Shown here: one piece after another, positions 1 to 7,306 of the stretch
How positions within the stretch are numbered: position 1 is the stretch's first letter
Layout of the letters: each line of letters begins with the position of its first letter
IMG/VR virus record: IMGVR_UViG_3300025012_000165
Span: 1-43,526 of that record
Source of the DNA: a virus
Length of the DNA: 43,526 nt
Direction: 5' to 3' (one strand)
Notes under the pieces: generated by a model
The model's input: only the letters and a program-made list of their open reading frames with translations
Database searches by the model: none
What the model was told of the DNA's origin: nothing
Position numbers and translations under genes: made by a program

Positions 1-263
1 AGATTCCTGAGGAGACCGCGGAAACATGGTCCCTGGACAAGGTATTCGACACCCCGCCGCCCGCGCTGCCTGAGGACATGACCGACAGGGTTGTACACAC
101 CCCAGCGCTCACCCTGACCTTGGCCAGCGCCGCGGCCCGAATCCCTGTACCCCCGCTGGTGGCGCCGAAGCCCGTGCCAGCCCTGGTGGCTACCACAAAG
201 GCTTCCTACGATGAGGACGATGAGTACGAAGAACTCCTGTATCTTGTCGCCATGGTGATCTGA
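1..263 (+). CDS. C-terminal end of the repeat-bearing tail protein (continues from the right edge)
   Basis: This open frame enters from the left edge and stops at TGA 261-263. It is the end of the gene that begins at 41645: subtracting the 43379-base offset of the terminal overlap keeps the frame, giving one protein of about 665 residues. The part here is rich in Pro, Ala and Thr, then ends in an acidic stretch (EDDEYEELL) and a hydrophobic tail. A low-complexity proline-rich tail after beta-repeats could be a flexible tip or an assembly sequence, but I do not recognise a family. The next gene starts on the last base of the stop codon (TGATG), so translation is probably coupled. An ATG at 78 in this frame is internal, not a start. 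Confidence 0.85.
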   Translation, partial: IPEETAETWSLDKVFDTPPPALPEDMTDRVVHTPALTLTLASAAARIPVPPLVAPKPVPALVATTKASYDEDDEYEELLYLVAMVI

Positions 264-775
264 TGAGCTTCCCCACGAAGGACCAAGAGGCGCTGTTGCT
301 CGAGCGCGGGCGGGTGTGGCGGTACGACATTTTCAGCGGGGACATAGCAGCAGCCGGCACCTACAATGTTGGCATCACGACGGGCGCCCGCGAGGTTGTC
401 ATCTACAACCGGAAGTACTCGACGACGACACCCCTGTGCAAGATCGCCCTACACGAAGTCACGTTCACGGACGGGACCGACCCACAGTTCGCCAACCGCA
501 GGTTGTCCAGTACCAAAGCGCCACCCGCGACCGTGAAGACTGGGGTGGCCGCGACAGTCGGCGCCGTGATTTTTTCCGCAACCCTCCGCGCCGGGACGGC
601 AACGGGAAACGCTCAAGTTGGTTTCACCGACACACAGGATGCAGTAATCTTGGAAGCCAACACGTCGTATGTGGTCCAGTTCACCAACCTGGGGGCCTCG
701 ACAGCACAGATCGACATGTCTTTCAACATCGCCGACACAGAAAAGATCTTCGCGCACAGCGAATTTGGAGGGTGA
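263..775 (+). CDS. Putative virion protein, 170 aa
   Basis: The start ATG overlaps the stop of the preceding tail gene (TGATG). The product is rich in Thr, Val, Ala and Gly with alternating hydrophobic residues, as expected for a beta-sandwich structural protein; no signal peptide or membrane segment is visible. It sits between a tail protein and the scaffold gene, so a head or tail decoration role is likely by position only. Its stop TGA (773-775) is embedded in the ribosome-binding motif GAGGGTGAC of the scaffold gene, which links the two. No named family recognised. Confidence 0.8.
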   Translation: MSFPTKDQEALLLERGRVWRYDIFSGDIAAAGTYNVGITTGAREVVIYNRKYSTTTPLCKIALHEVTFTDGTDPQFANRRLSSTKAPPATVKTGVAATVGAVIFSATLRAGTATGNAQVGFTDTQDAVILEANTSYVVQFTNLGASTAQIDMSFNIADTEKIFAHSEFGG

Positions 776-779
776 CACC

Positions 780-1670
780 GTGAGTGACAACATCAGTGAA
801 CTGCTGGGCGACCAGCCCATGCTTGACGAATCGACGCTGCCGGACTCCGGCACCGACGACAGCGCACTGGGGTCTACGGGGATTCCCGATGACCTCTTGC
901 CGGCTGATGGACCTGGCGAGCCACCAGCCTCGCGCAAGCACGTCCCCCTGGCTGCCCTGCAGGAGGAGCGTACCCGCCGGCAGGAGCTGCAGGACGAACT
1001 GCGCCAGCAGCGCGAGCTGTCCGCCAAGATGCAGGAGCGGTTCAACCAGCTGATGGAGCGCATGGCACCGCCCGCGCACCCCGAGCAGCCCGCCGTCGAG
1101 ATCCCGCCGTTCATCGAAGACCCCGAAGGGCACATCGCCGCGAAAGAAGAGCTGGTCCGCCGCGAGATGGAGCAGATGCGGCAGTTCCAGCAGCAAACCC
1201 TGCAGCAGCAACAAGCCGCGCAGCAGGGCCAGGTGCTGGCACAGCGTGTGGCCGCGGCCGAGGAGGAGTTCAAGACCACCACCCCCGACTACCCGCAGGC
1301 GGTGGAGTACTTCATTGCCCGGAAGCAGGCCGAGTATGCAGCGTTCGGAGCCGACCCCGTCACTGTGCACCAGCAGCTGCAACGCGACTTCCAAGGCATC
1401 GCCCTTGCCGCCACCCAGCGCGGGCAGAACCCGGCGGCTGTCATGTACGCGATGTCCAAGGCGTTGGGCTTCACCGTGCCCCCGCAGGCCCCCGGCACCC
1501 CGCCGGCCAAAGCTGCGCCGACCAGCCTGAGCAATGTCCAAGGCGCCCCGCGCGCACCGGATGAGCAGGGTGGGGCCAGTCTCGAGGCCATTGCCAACAT
1601 GACCGATGCCGAGTTCGACAAATACTGGTCGCAACTCGAGCGCGGTTCCAAGCAACGGCCGAAGTTCTGA
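780..1670 (+). CDS. Capsid scaffolding protein
   Basis: A 296-residue highly charged protein with long helical, Gln/Glu/Arg-rich stretches (about residues 55-165), an acidic Pro-rich N-terminus and a Pro/Ala-rich C-terminal third. There is no membrane segment and almost no cysteine. This composition, its position upstream of the major capsid gene and the lack of any enzymatic motif are typical of an internal scaffold that guides procapsid assembly and then leaves. The GTG start at 780 is chosen because GGAGGGTGACACC lies directly in front; the longer frame from 669 would overlap the previous gene. The role is inferred from composition and order, not from a catalytic signature. Confidence 0.8.
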   Translation: MSDNISELLGDQPMLDESTLPDSGTDDSALGSTGIPDDLLPADGPGEPPASRKHVPLAALQEERTRRQELQDELRQQRELSAKMQERFNQLMERMAPPAHPEQPAVEIPPFIEDPEGHIAAKEELVRREMEQMRQFQQQTLQQQQAAQQGQVLAQRVAAAEEEFKTTTPDYPQAVEYFIARKQAEYAAFGADPVTVHQQLQRDFQGIALAATQRGQNPAAVMYAMSKALGFTVPPQAPGTPPAKAAPTSLSNVQGAPRAPDEQGGASLEAIANMTDAEFDKYWSQLERGSKQRPKF

Positions 1671-1680
1671 GGGTGACAAC

Positions 1681-2019
1681 ATGAGCGCACTCGACAAGCA
1701 AGTCGGCGGTTCCCACTACCGCCAAGGCACCATCCAGCCCGTGCAGTACATTGAGTCGAACAAGCTGGGCTTCCTGGAGGGCTCAGTGCTCAAGCGCATC
1801 ACGCGCCACGACAAGGAAGGTGGGAAGGGCCGGCAGGACATTGAAAAGGCCATCCACGAGCTGCAGCTGATGCTGGAGCTGCGCTACCCGCCGAGCGAGG
1901 TACACACCTCCTACAGCCCCGCTGTGCCCTTCATGTGCGAGCTGTGCGAATGCTTCCCGTGCGAGTGTGTGGAAGGCGTCACCAACAAGACCCCGCATGA
2001 CCCCCACGGTCGGACGTAG
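1681..2019 (+). CDS. DUF3310-like protein
   Basis: 112 residues. The N-terminal part has the pattern HYRQG..QPVQYIESNKLGFLEG followed by KRITRH and a Lys/Asp-rich helix (KGRQDIEKAIHELQL), which matches the DUF3310 family. That family is common in phages and sometimes loosely annotated as nucleotide-kinase-like; its biochemical function is not established. The C-terminus adds a cysteine cluster (CELCECFPCEC, around residues 84-95), unusual for the family core and possibly metal-binding. The start at 1681 follows GAGGGTGACAAC. A DUF3310 gene between scaffold and capsid is out of place, since family members usually sit with nucleotide-metabolism genes. Confidence 0.75.
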   Translation: MSALDKQVGGSHYRQGTIQPVQYIESNKLGFLEGSVLKRITRHDKEGGKGRQDIEKAIHELQLMLELRYPPSEVHTSYSPAVPFMCELCECFPCECVEGVTNKTPHDPHGRT

Positions 2020-2200
2020 GACGCACCCCTGCCAGGGAAAATGCACCCCCAGCGAAAAGCAGTGCCGGGGGTGCGGCAGGACCGAGGAGGAAATCCGGGA
2101 CTGGAATACCTACAGCCCCGAGGAAAAGAGGCGGATCATGGAAGAGCTGCCACGCCGCCTACTTCCACCTGGTGTTCCTGGTGCTGACGGAAAAGGTTAG
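1997..2200 (+). CDS. DUF1289-like zinc-binding small protein
   Basis: 67 residues with the DUF1289 layout: an early PCQGKC, then CRGCGRT, then EEIRDWNTYSPEEKRRIMEELPRR. Four cysteines (CxxxC and CxxC) probably bind a metal. DUF1289 proteins are small, widespread in proteobacteria and functionally undefined. The ATG at 1997 lies inside the end of the DUF3310 gene (23-base overlap), so the two are likely coupled. Its 3' end overlaps by 42 bases the 3' end of the opposing gene 2159-2551. Confidence 0.7.
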   Translation: MTPTVGRRTHPCQGKCTPSEKQCRGCGRTEEEIRDWNTYSPEEKRRIMEELPRRLLPPGVPGADGKG

Positions 2201-2551
2201 GGCTTCGCCCGTCTTGTTCGTCATGCGCCGGTACTTTTCGGAATCCAGACTGAACACCTTGAACCCGAAGTAGAAACCCCGCTCGCCGAATGCCACCGAC
2301 ACGAACGGCGCCAGGACCACAGGGATCTTCAACAGCCAGTGGTATTCCGGCGTGAATTCGTTCCACTTCGACGGCACCCAGTCGTTGGAGAACCAGTACT
2401 TCGGTTTGGTGATCGGTCGGTACATGATCCCTGAGAACAGCTTGAGGCAGATGCCCCAACCCTTCGCGTCGTACCCGCGTTCATCGTGGTCATACCAGAG
2501 GCCCTTTTCGGCCTTCGACAGCACCACCTGCAGCAGTTTCATAACGGACAT
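2159..2551 (-). CDS. Conserved-looking hypothetical protein on the opposite strand, 130 aa
   Basis: The product is rich in Trp, Tyr, Phe and Lys, with segments such as GWGICLKLFSG, YWFSNDWVPSKWN and FGERGFYFGFKVF. It has no clear membrane helix or signal peptide. I do not recognise the family. The ATG at 2551 is preceded by GAGGGTGACGAC, the same extended ribosome site used elsewhere in this genome, and an extended -10 promoter lies just upstream, so this is a real gene although it opposes the whole late operon. Its end runs 42 bases into the DUF1289 gene. An independently transcribed 'moron'-like gene is the simplest reading. Confidence 0.75.
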   Translation of the reverse strand: MSVMKLLQVVLSKAEKGLWYDHDERGYDAKGWGICLKLFSGIMYRPITKPKYWFSNDWVPSKWNEFTPEYHWLLKIPVVLAPFVSVAFGERGFYFGFKVFSLDSEKYRRMTNKTGEALTFSVSTRNTRWK

Positions 2552-2577
2552 GTCGTCACCCTCGCTTGTGGAGCTTC

Positions 2578-2586
2578 ATTCTACCA
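2578..2586 (-). promoter_or_regulatory. Extended -10 promoter for the opposing gene
   Basis: Read on the minus strand this is TGG followed by TAGAAT, an extended -10 element (TGnTATAAT-like, one mismatch). No good -35 is visible at 16-18 bases, which is tolerated for extended -10 promoters. It would start transcription about 20 bases before ATG 2551. Inferred from sequence only. Confidence 0.45.
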
Positions 2587-2612
2587 CCCGACAAAGGTAT
2601 GCTGTGTATGCA

Positions 2613-2672
2613 GGGTCCGGTGTCACCCGCCCAGCAGCGCGGACCCCGGCCGCGCGATAAAATAAACCGGGG
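2613..2672 (+). promoter_or_regulatory. Competing hairpins in the leader upstream of the major capsid gene
   Basis: The 273-base gap between 2552 and 2824 has no convincing gene. It contains three G/C-rich segments that can pair in two exclusive ways: GGGTCCG (2613-2619) with CGGACCC (2640-2646), or CCCCGG (2644-2649) with CCGGGG (2667-2672). The two stems share bases 2644-2646. This geometry resembles an attenuator or anti-terminator switch, but no U-tract follows directly. A weak sigma70-like promoter lies just downstream. Confidence 0.35.
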
Positions 2673-2677
2673 ACCCT

Positions 2678-2705
2678 TTCACCCACTGTGCACTTGGGAT
2701 ACACT
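2678..2705 (+). promoter_or_regulatory. Candidate promoter for the capsid genes
   Basis: TTCACC (2678-2683) and TACACT (2700-2705), 16 bases apart, each match four of six positions of the sigma70 boxes. The -10 is identical to the one proposed upstream of the late operon (34609-34614). Transcription would start about 110 bases before the capsid ATG and skip the opposing gene. Confidence 0.3.
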
Positions 2706-2824
2706 TGCCAAGCACACACAAAGGTGCTACCGCCGCTGCAGGGCGTATCTGCTGACCGCACTTCCGAGCGTTTCGGACAAAACAGAGGGCCAATCAACTA
2801 ACCGAAACTCACGGGGATGCCATC

Positions 2825-3886
2825 ATGGCTGATACCAACTACGGCGTGAACCACCCGCTCGCAGTGAAGGTGTGGAGTCGCAAACTCCTGCACGAAGCAC
2901 TCAAGCAGACCTGGTTCTCCAAATTCATCGGCAGCGATTCCAACGCTGTCGTGTATATGAAGAACGACCTCGAGAAAGGTCCGGGCGACCGCATTCGTTG
3001 CGGCCTGCGCATGCTCCTGACCGGTGACGGTATCCAAGGTGACAACACCCTGGAAGGCAGCGAAGAAGCCTTGACCACCTATTCGGATGACCTGCTTATC
3101 GACCAGCTGCGCCACGCGGTGCGCTCGGCCGGCAAGATGTCCGAACAGCGTGTGCCGTTCTCTGTGCGTGAAGAAGCCCGTCTGGGCCTCACTGACTGGT
3201 GGGCCGAGCGTCTCGACGTCTCGTTCTTCAACCAGCTGTGCGGCAACACCAGCCAGGCCGACACCCGCTACACCGGCAACAACGCGACCCTCGCGCCGAC
3301 CACCGTCGTGTACGGCGGCGACCACGCAGCAGCCACTTCGCTGACCGCCAGCACCAGCAACGCGCTGACCCTCCGCGACTTCGACAAGGCTGTCGCCATT
3401 GCCAAGACCCGCAGTCCGATGATCCGCCCGATCAAGATGGGTGGCGACTCCTACTACGTGGCCTTCCTGCATACCAACGCAGTGTTCCAGCTGCGCGGCC
3501 AGACCGCTACCGCCCAGTGGGCGGATATCGAAAAGGCCAAGGTGCAAGGCGGCAAGGAAAGCGGGATCTTCACCGGCGCCATCGGTGTCTACAACAACGT
3601 GATCTTCCACGAGTCGACCCGTCTCCCGACCCTCGGTGCCCTTGGTACCCCGGCGACCGGTGCCGAAACCGACTTCCGTCGCGCAGTACTGTGCGGCGCC
3701 CAAGCGATGATCATGGGCTATGGTCAGGACGGCGGTTCCAGCGTGAGCTGGACGGAAGAGCTGTTCGACTACAAGAACAAGCTCGGCGTTGAGGCTGGCA
3801 TGATCTTCGGTATGAAGAAGGCCGTCTACAACAGCGTCGACTACGGCGTCATCACCCTTGCTGGCTACGCGCCGGCTCAAGGCTAA
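2825..3886 (+). CDS. Major capsid protein, N4 gp56 family
   Basis: 353 residues, the usual size for this capsid family. Recognised features: an N-terminal WSRKLLHEALKQTWFSKFIG, then GPGDRIRC, then LEGSEE, then IDQLRHAVRSAGKMSEQR followed by EEARLGLTDWW and FFNQLCG. This ordered set is characteristic of the N4 gp56-type coat protein (HK97 fold). It would form the icosahedral shell with the scaffold upstream. Codon use is strongly biased to C-ending codons, as expected for the most expressed gene. The next gene begins 13 bases downstream, and a strong terminator follows that gene, which should give high expression of these two head genes. Confidence 0.93.
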   Translation: MADTNYGVNHPLAVKVWSRKLLHEALKQTWFSKFIGSDSNAVVYMKNDLEKGPGDRIRCGLRMLLTGDGIQGDNTLEGSEEALTTYSDDLLIDQLRHAVRSAGKMSEQRVPFSVREEARLGLTDWWAERLDVSFFNQLCGNTSQADTRYTGNNATLAPTTVVYGGDHAAATSLTASTSNALTLRDFDKAVAIAKTRSPMIRPIKMGGDSYYVAFLHTNAVFQLRGQTATAQWADIEKAKVQGGKESGIFTGAIGVYNNVIFHESTRLPTLGALGTPATGAETDFRRAVLCGAQAMIMGYGQDGGSSVSWTEELFDYKNKLGVEAGMIFGMKKAVYNSVDYGVITLAGYAPAQG

Positions 3887-3899
3887 CGGGGGCTAGATC

Positions 3900-4352
3900 A
3901 TGGCAACTTTCACCTGCAGTGCAGCCCTGCCCGGCGTGCAGCCCAAGAACGTCTACAAGGGTGCTGTCAGCAAGGTATTCAACCGCCCGGACGTGGCTTC
4001 GGCCGCTGCCGGGGACGTGGTCCTTTGCTGCAAGATCCCGAACCGGGCCATGGTGCTCGACTGCGCAATCCGCATGGGCCACCGTGCGGACACCCAAGCG
4101 ACCGCCAACGTGTTCCTGGCGAAGGACGCCGATGGCTCTGCATCCTCGATTGCCCAGATGGGCACTCAGGTGCTGTCGGCCACTGGTGGCGCAGTGATGT
4201 TCCGCCCGTCCACCACCTGGACCCCGACCCGCATCAGCCTTTCGGACGATGCCGCGGTGCAGTACGCGCTGCTCAAGGTCAGTGTTCAGGCTGGCACCAC
4301 CACGACTTCGTTTTCCATGGCCGGCTACGTGCTGTACTCTATGGATGACTGA
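3900..4352 (+). CDS. Head-associated protein, 150 aa, partner of the capsid protein
   Basis: A Thr/Ala/Val/Ser-rich protein of alternating beta character with no membrane segment or catalytic motif. It follows the major capsid gene closely and precedes the intrinsic terminator at 4370, so it shares the capsid transcript. Position and size suggest a decoration or head-stabilising protein, as in many phages with an N4 gp56-type coat. This is inference from order; no family is recognised with certainty. Confidence 0.7.
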   Translation: MATFTCSAALPGVQPKNVYKGAVSKVFNRPDVASAAAGDVVLCCKIPNRAMVLDCAIRMGHRADTQATANVFLAKDADGSASSIAQMGTQVLSATGGAVMFRPSTTWTPTRISLSDDAAVQYALLKVSVQAGTTTTSFSMAGYVLYSMDD

Positions 4353-4369
4353 ACGTGCGGCGAGACCTA

Positions 4370-4393
4370 GGCCCCTTCGGGGGCCATTTTTTT
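4370..4393 (+). terminator. Rho-independent terminator after the head genes
   Basis: GGCCCC, loop TTCG, GGGGCC, then A and seven T. This is a classic perfect six-pair stem with a stable UUCG tetraloop and a U-tract. It lies 17 bases after the stop of the head-associated gene and inside the late operon, so it probably sets a step down in expression between head genes and the downstream cassette. The T-run leads directly into the ribosome site of the next gene. Confidence 0.93.
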
Positions 4394-4405
4394 GGAGGCG
4401 AGAAA

Positions 4406-4549
4406 ATGATTGACAAACGCGAGGGGTGCTCCAAAAAAGCACCGAAGACCCAAGAATCCTACTTCAACAACGAGCCGGCGATGCCCAACAAGAGCAACGT
4501 CCAGCCCAGCCAGAAGAAGGCACCGAGTGGTCCAAAAACCGGGCAGTAA
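4406..4549 (+). CDS. Small basic hydrophilic protein, 47 aa
   Basis: ATG 4406 is preceded by GGAGGCGAGAAA. The product is rich in Lys, Ser, Pro, Gln and Asn, with no hydrophobic core, so it is probably disordered. It sits just after the terminator and before the glycosyltransferase cassette. A second small basic protein (7211-7303) closes the same cassette. Function unknown. Confidence 0.6.
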   Translation: MIDKREGCSKKAPKTQESYFNNEPAMPNKSNVQPSQKKAPSGPKTGQ

Positions 4550-4569
4550 CGGAAGCCAGAGGGTGACAC

Positions 4570-5919
4570 ATGCAACTTCCAGCAGAAAAAATGCTCGCCG
4601 AAGCCGTGGGCTACCACAAGATCGGCGAATACGCCAAGTGCGTACCACTGTACAACCAGCTCCTGAACATGGAGCCCTTCAACGCAGGTGTGCTGTACCT
4701 GATCGGTGACGCCGCGGTGCGCCAGGGGTGCAGCGGCCTCGCGATCAACCTTCTGTCCAACGCCGTCTCGATCAACCCCACCCCCGAGGCTTTCACAGCG
4801 CTCGGGTGCGCCTTCAAGGCCGAGGGCTTCATTGAGGAGGCACGGGGCGCTTGGCAAGAGGGCCTCAAGATCGGCCCGTCCGCCGAGCTGTTCAACAACA
4901 TGGCGGCGACCTACGCCGACTCCTGCCAGCCGGAAACGGCGATGGGGTTCATCAACCGCGCGCTGTCCTACAACGCTGACAACCCGAACGCCATCTGGAA
5001 CCGGGCGCTCGCCGGGCTCACCGTGCGCGACTGGCCGCAGGCATGGAAGGACCACGAGAGCCGTTTCCACCCGCAGGTGCAGACCGTGTCGACTCGCCGC
5101 GACTATGGGTGCCCGATGTGGGACGGCACCCCCGGCAAGCGCCTGGCGGTGCACGGCGAACAAGGTGTCGGCGACGAGATCATGTTCCTGTCCATGCTGC
5201 CTGAGGTGCTCGCGCGCTGCCCGGACACCGTGGTTGAGGTCGACGCCCGCCTGATGGATACCGTGGAGCGCACGTTCGGCGTCGTGACCTACGGCAACGA
5301 GCAGGCGATGAAGGCGCACGAAAAGCCGTTCGACGCCTGCATCCCGCTGGGCAGCTTGGGTATGCTGCTGCGCCAGACCGACGCTGACTTCCCTGGTACC
5401 CCCTACCTCAAGGCCAACCCCGAGCGCGTGGCCTACTGGCGCCGGCAGTACGCCATGCAAGGGCCGGGGCCTTACATCGGGGTGGCATGGCAAGGCGGCA
5501 CCAAGTCGACCCGCCTCGCGCAGCGCACCGTGCGCGCCAGCGACCTGCTGTTCGCCAAGAAGGGGACCGCCATTTCGCTGCAGTATGGCGAGGGTGCACA
5601 GGTCGACGCGCGCAAGAATGGATACCTGTTCTGGCCGGAGTCGATGGGGATGGACATGGACGAAGTGTTCGCCATGACCGCGGCCTGCGACCTTGTCGTG
5701 ACCGTGGCGCAGACCCTGGTGCATGTGGCCGGGTCCATGGGGATTCCCACCTACGTGCTCACGCCGCTGCACGCCAGCTGGCGCTACGGCATGCAGGACA
5801 CCATGCCTTGGTACGGCAGCGTCAAGCTGCTGCGCCAGAAGAAGCCGGATGACTGGGGCCACCCGCTGGCTGAGGCCAAGCGTGTCGTGGACAAACTGTG
5901 CAAGGGGTACAAGGCATGA
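4570..5919 (+). CDS. TPR-domain glycosyltransferase (GT9/heptosyltransferase-like fold)
   Basis: 449 residues. Residues 1-150 form four or five TPR-like helical pairs (GEYAKCVPLYNQLLNMEP, AINLLSNAVSINP, ARGAWQEGLKIGP, AMGFINRALSYN). Residues ~190-449 carry the GT-B fold features seen in TPR-linked GT9-type enzymes: VHGEQGVGDEIMFLSMLPE, GVAWQGG, and a late acceptor/nucleotide region (MTAACDLVVTVAQTLVHVAGSMGIPTYVL). Such TPR-GT fusions usually bind a protein or glycan partner through the TPR part. ATG 4570 follows GAGGGTGACAC. The methyltransferase gene overlaps its stop by ATGA and a GT8-like enzyme follows, so the three act together. Substrate unknown; a virion protein or host LPS are the main options. 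Confidence 0.85.
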   Translation: MQLPAEKMLAEAVGYHKIGEYAKCVPLYNQLLNMEPFNAGVLYLIGDAAVRQGCSGLAINLLSNAVSINPTPEAFTALGCAFKAEGFIEEARGAWQEGLKIGPSAELFNNMAATYADSCQPETAMGFINRALSYNADNPNAIWNRALAGLTVRDWPQAWKDHESRFHPQVQTVSTRRDYGCPMWDGTPGKRLAVHGEQGVGDEIMFLSMLPEVLARCPDTVVEVDARLMDTVERTFGVVTYGNEQAMKAHEKPFDACIPLGSLGMLLRQTDADFPGTPYLKANPERVAYWRRQYAMQGPGPYIGVAWQGGTKSTRLAQRTVRASDLLFAKKGTAISLQYGEGAQVDARKNGYLFWPESMGMDMDEVFAMTAACDLVVTVAQTLVHVAGSMGIPTYVLTPLHASWRYGMQDTMPWYGSVKLLRQKKPDDWGHPLAEAKRVVDKLCKGYKA

Positions 5920-6443
5920 ACACCATCAGTGACGAGTACCGCGCGCTGAACGCGCGTGCCCACCAAGACAACGACGGGTTCGGCGTGCGGGGCTTCAAGC
6001 ACCTGCCGAAGGTCCTGCAGGTCGCCGAGCGACTGAAAGCTGAGACCGTCCTGGACTACGGGTGCGGGGGGAACACCCTCGCCGCCCACGCCCGGCGCGT
6101 GAGCGCACTCAAGTTCGCCGGCTATGACCCGGCCATCCCGGAGTATGCCGCAGAGCCGACCCCGGTAGACCTCCTGGTGTGCACCGACGTGCTCGAGCAT
6201 GTGGAGCCACTGTACCTGACGAACGTGATGGAGCACATCGACAGCCTGGTGCTGCGTGGGGTCTACCTGAACATCGCGTGCCGCCCGGCGAAGCGGGTGC
6301 TGGCCGACGGCCGCAACGCACACATCCTGGTCCGCAACCCGGAGTTCTGGTTCGACGTGGTGCGCCAATACTTCGATGTCATCGAGTACAAGGCGGTCAT
6401 TGGCCACTCTGTCAGCATTGTTGCCACCCGTGAGGGGTACTGA
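5916..6443 (+). CDS. SAM-dependent methyltransferase (class I, type 11/23-like)
   Basis: 175 residues. VLDYGCGGNTL (about residues 45-55) is the SAM-binding motif I. VDLLVCTDVLEHVEP (about 88-102) is the conserved acidic/DVLEH motif of small class I methyltransferases. The N-terminal DEYRALNARAHQDNDGFG segment is typical of sugar- or metabolite-modifying relatives. It overlaps the TPR-glycosyltransferase by ATGA and is followed two bases later by a GT8-like gene. A role in methylating the glycan or nucleotide-sugar used by its neighbours is likely from context; DNA methylation is unlikely because no target-recognition region or NPPY/PPC motif is present. Confidence 0.85.
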   Translation: MNTISDEYRALNARAHQDNDGFGVRGFKHLPKVLQVAERLKAETVLDYGCGGNTLAAHARRVSALKFAGYDPAIPEYAAEPTPVDLLVCTDVLEHVEPLYLTNVMEHIDSLVLRGVYLNIACRPAKRVLADGRNAHILVRNPEFWFDVVRQYFDVIEYKAVIGHSVSIVATREGY

Positions 6444-6445
6444 TC

Positions 6446-7159
6446 ATGGACATGATCCGGCTGTTCGTTGGGCACGACCCGCGCGAAGCCGTCGCCTACG
6501 ATGTGTTCACCCACAGCGTGCTGAGCCGCGCGACTGCGCCGGTGTCGTTCACGCCACTGGCGCTGAACACCATGCGCAACCACTACCGGGAGCAGCATGA
6601 GGACGGGAGCAACCAGTTCATCTACTCGAGGTTCCTGGTGCCCTACCTGTGCGGCTTCATCGGCTGGGCGATCTTCGCAGACGGCGACATGCTGTGCCGG
6701 GACGATATTACCAAGCTGTGGCGCCTGCGCGACTCCAGCAAGGCTGTGCAGGTGGTCAAGCACCAGTACAAGACCAAGGCCAAGCAGAAGTACCTTGGGA
6801 ACAAGAATGAGGACTACCCCCGCAAGAACTGGTCCTCGGTGATCCTGTGGAACTGTGGCCACCCGGCCAACCAGCGGCTACAGCCGGAAGTGGTCATGGG
6901 GTCCACCGGGGCCTACCTGCACCGCTTCTGCTGGCTCGACGATGAGCTGATTGGCGAACTGCCGCACACCTGGAACTGGCTGGTCACTGAATACGACCAT
7001 GACCGGTCGGCATCCCTTGTGCACTACACGCTTGGTACCCCTTGCTTCAAGGAGTACCGCAATTGCGACTACGCGGATGAGTGGTACGCCGAGCTGCAGG
7101 AGATGCTGGCGGTCCCTGGCAACCGGAAAGGCTGGGCCGACTATCTGGCAAAGCCATAG
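6446..7159 (+). CDS. GT8-like glycosyltransferase
   Basis: 237 residues. The N-terminus (RLFVGHDPREAVAYDV) and the segment FIYSRFLVPYL...GWAIFADGDMLC identify a GT-A type glycosyltransferase; D79-G80-D81 is the DxD metal/nucleotide-sugar site. C-terminal Trp/His-rich stretches (LPHTWNWLV, SLVHYTLGTPCF) agree with GT8-like enzymes. It needs no membrane anchor and none is visible. With the preceding TPR-glycosyltransferase and methyltransferase it forms a compact sugar-transfer cassette inside the virion gene block. Confidence 0.85.
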   Translation: MDMIRLFVGHDPREAVAYDVFTHSVLSRATAPVSFTPLALNTMRNHYREQHEDGSNQFIYSRFLVPYLCGFIGWAIFADGDMLCRDDITKLWRLRDSSKAVQVVKHQYKTKAKQKYLGNKNEDYPRKNWSSVILWNCGHPANQRLQPEVVMGSTGAYLHRFCWLDDELIGELPHTWNWLVTEYDHDRSASLVHYTLGTPCFKEYRNCDYADEWYAELQEMLAVPGNRKGWADYLAKP

Positions 7160-7210
7160 CATAGAGGAGTATCATTGCGCAATGCATAACCCAGTCGGAG
7201 CGAGACGGCC

Positions 7211-7303
7211 ATGCCGAAGAAAGCCAAGAAGCCGGGAAAGCCGGCACCAAAAATCACTGCCAAGCGCCCAGCAAAACCGCGCCCAACTCGTGGGGCTTAT
7301 TGA
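7211..7303 (+). CDS. Very basic small protein, 30 aa
   Basis: ATG 7211 follows GGAGCGAGACGGCC; the frame stops 3 bases before the next gene. The product is one third Lys/Arg plus many Pro (MPKKAKKPGKPAPK...), so it is unstructured and probably binds nucleic acid or an acidic partner. Such mini-proteins are easily missed. Between 7160 and 7210 there is only a short perfect palindrome ATTGCGCAAT. Moderate confidence because of its length. Confidence 0.55.
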   Translation: MPKKAKKPGKPAPKITAKRPAKPRPTRGAY

Positions 7304-7306
7304 ATC

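Noticed and set aside
1-147. Direct terminal repeat as a physical genome end
   Set aside because: It lies inside a gene that reads through the junction in frame and carries a mismatch; a map overlap is simpler than true T7-type ends.
7173-7182. Palindrome ATTGCGCAAT before the small basic gene as an operator
   Set aside because: Single short palindrome without promoter boxes around it; could occur by chance.
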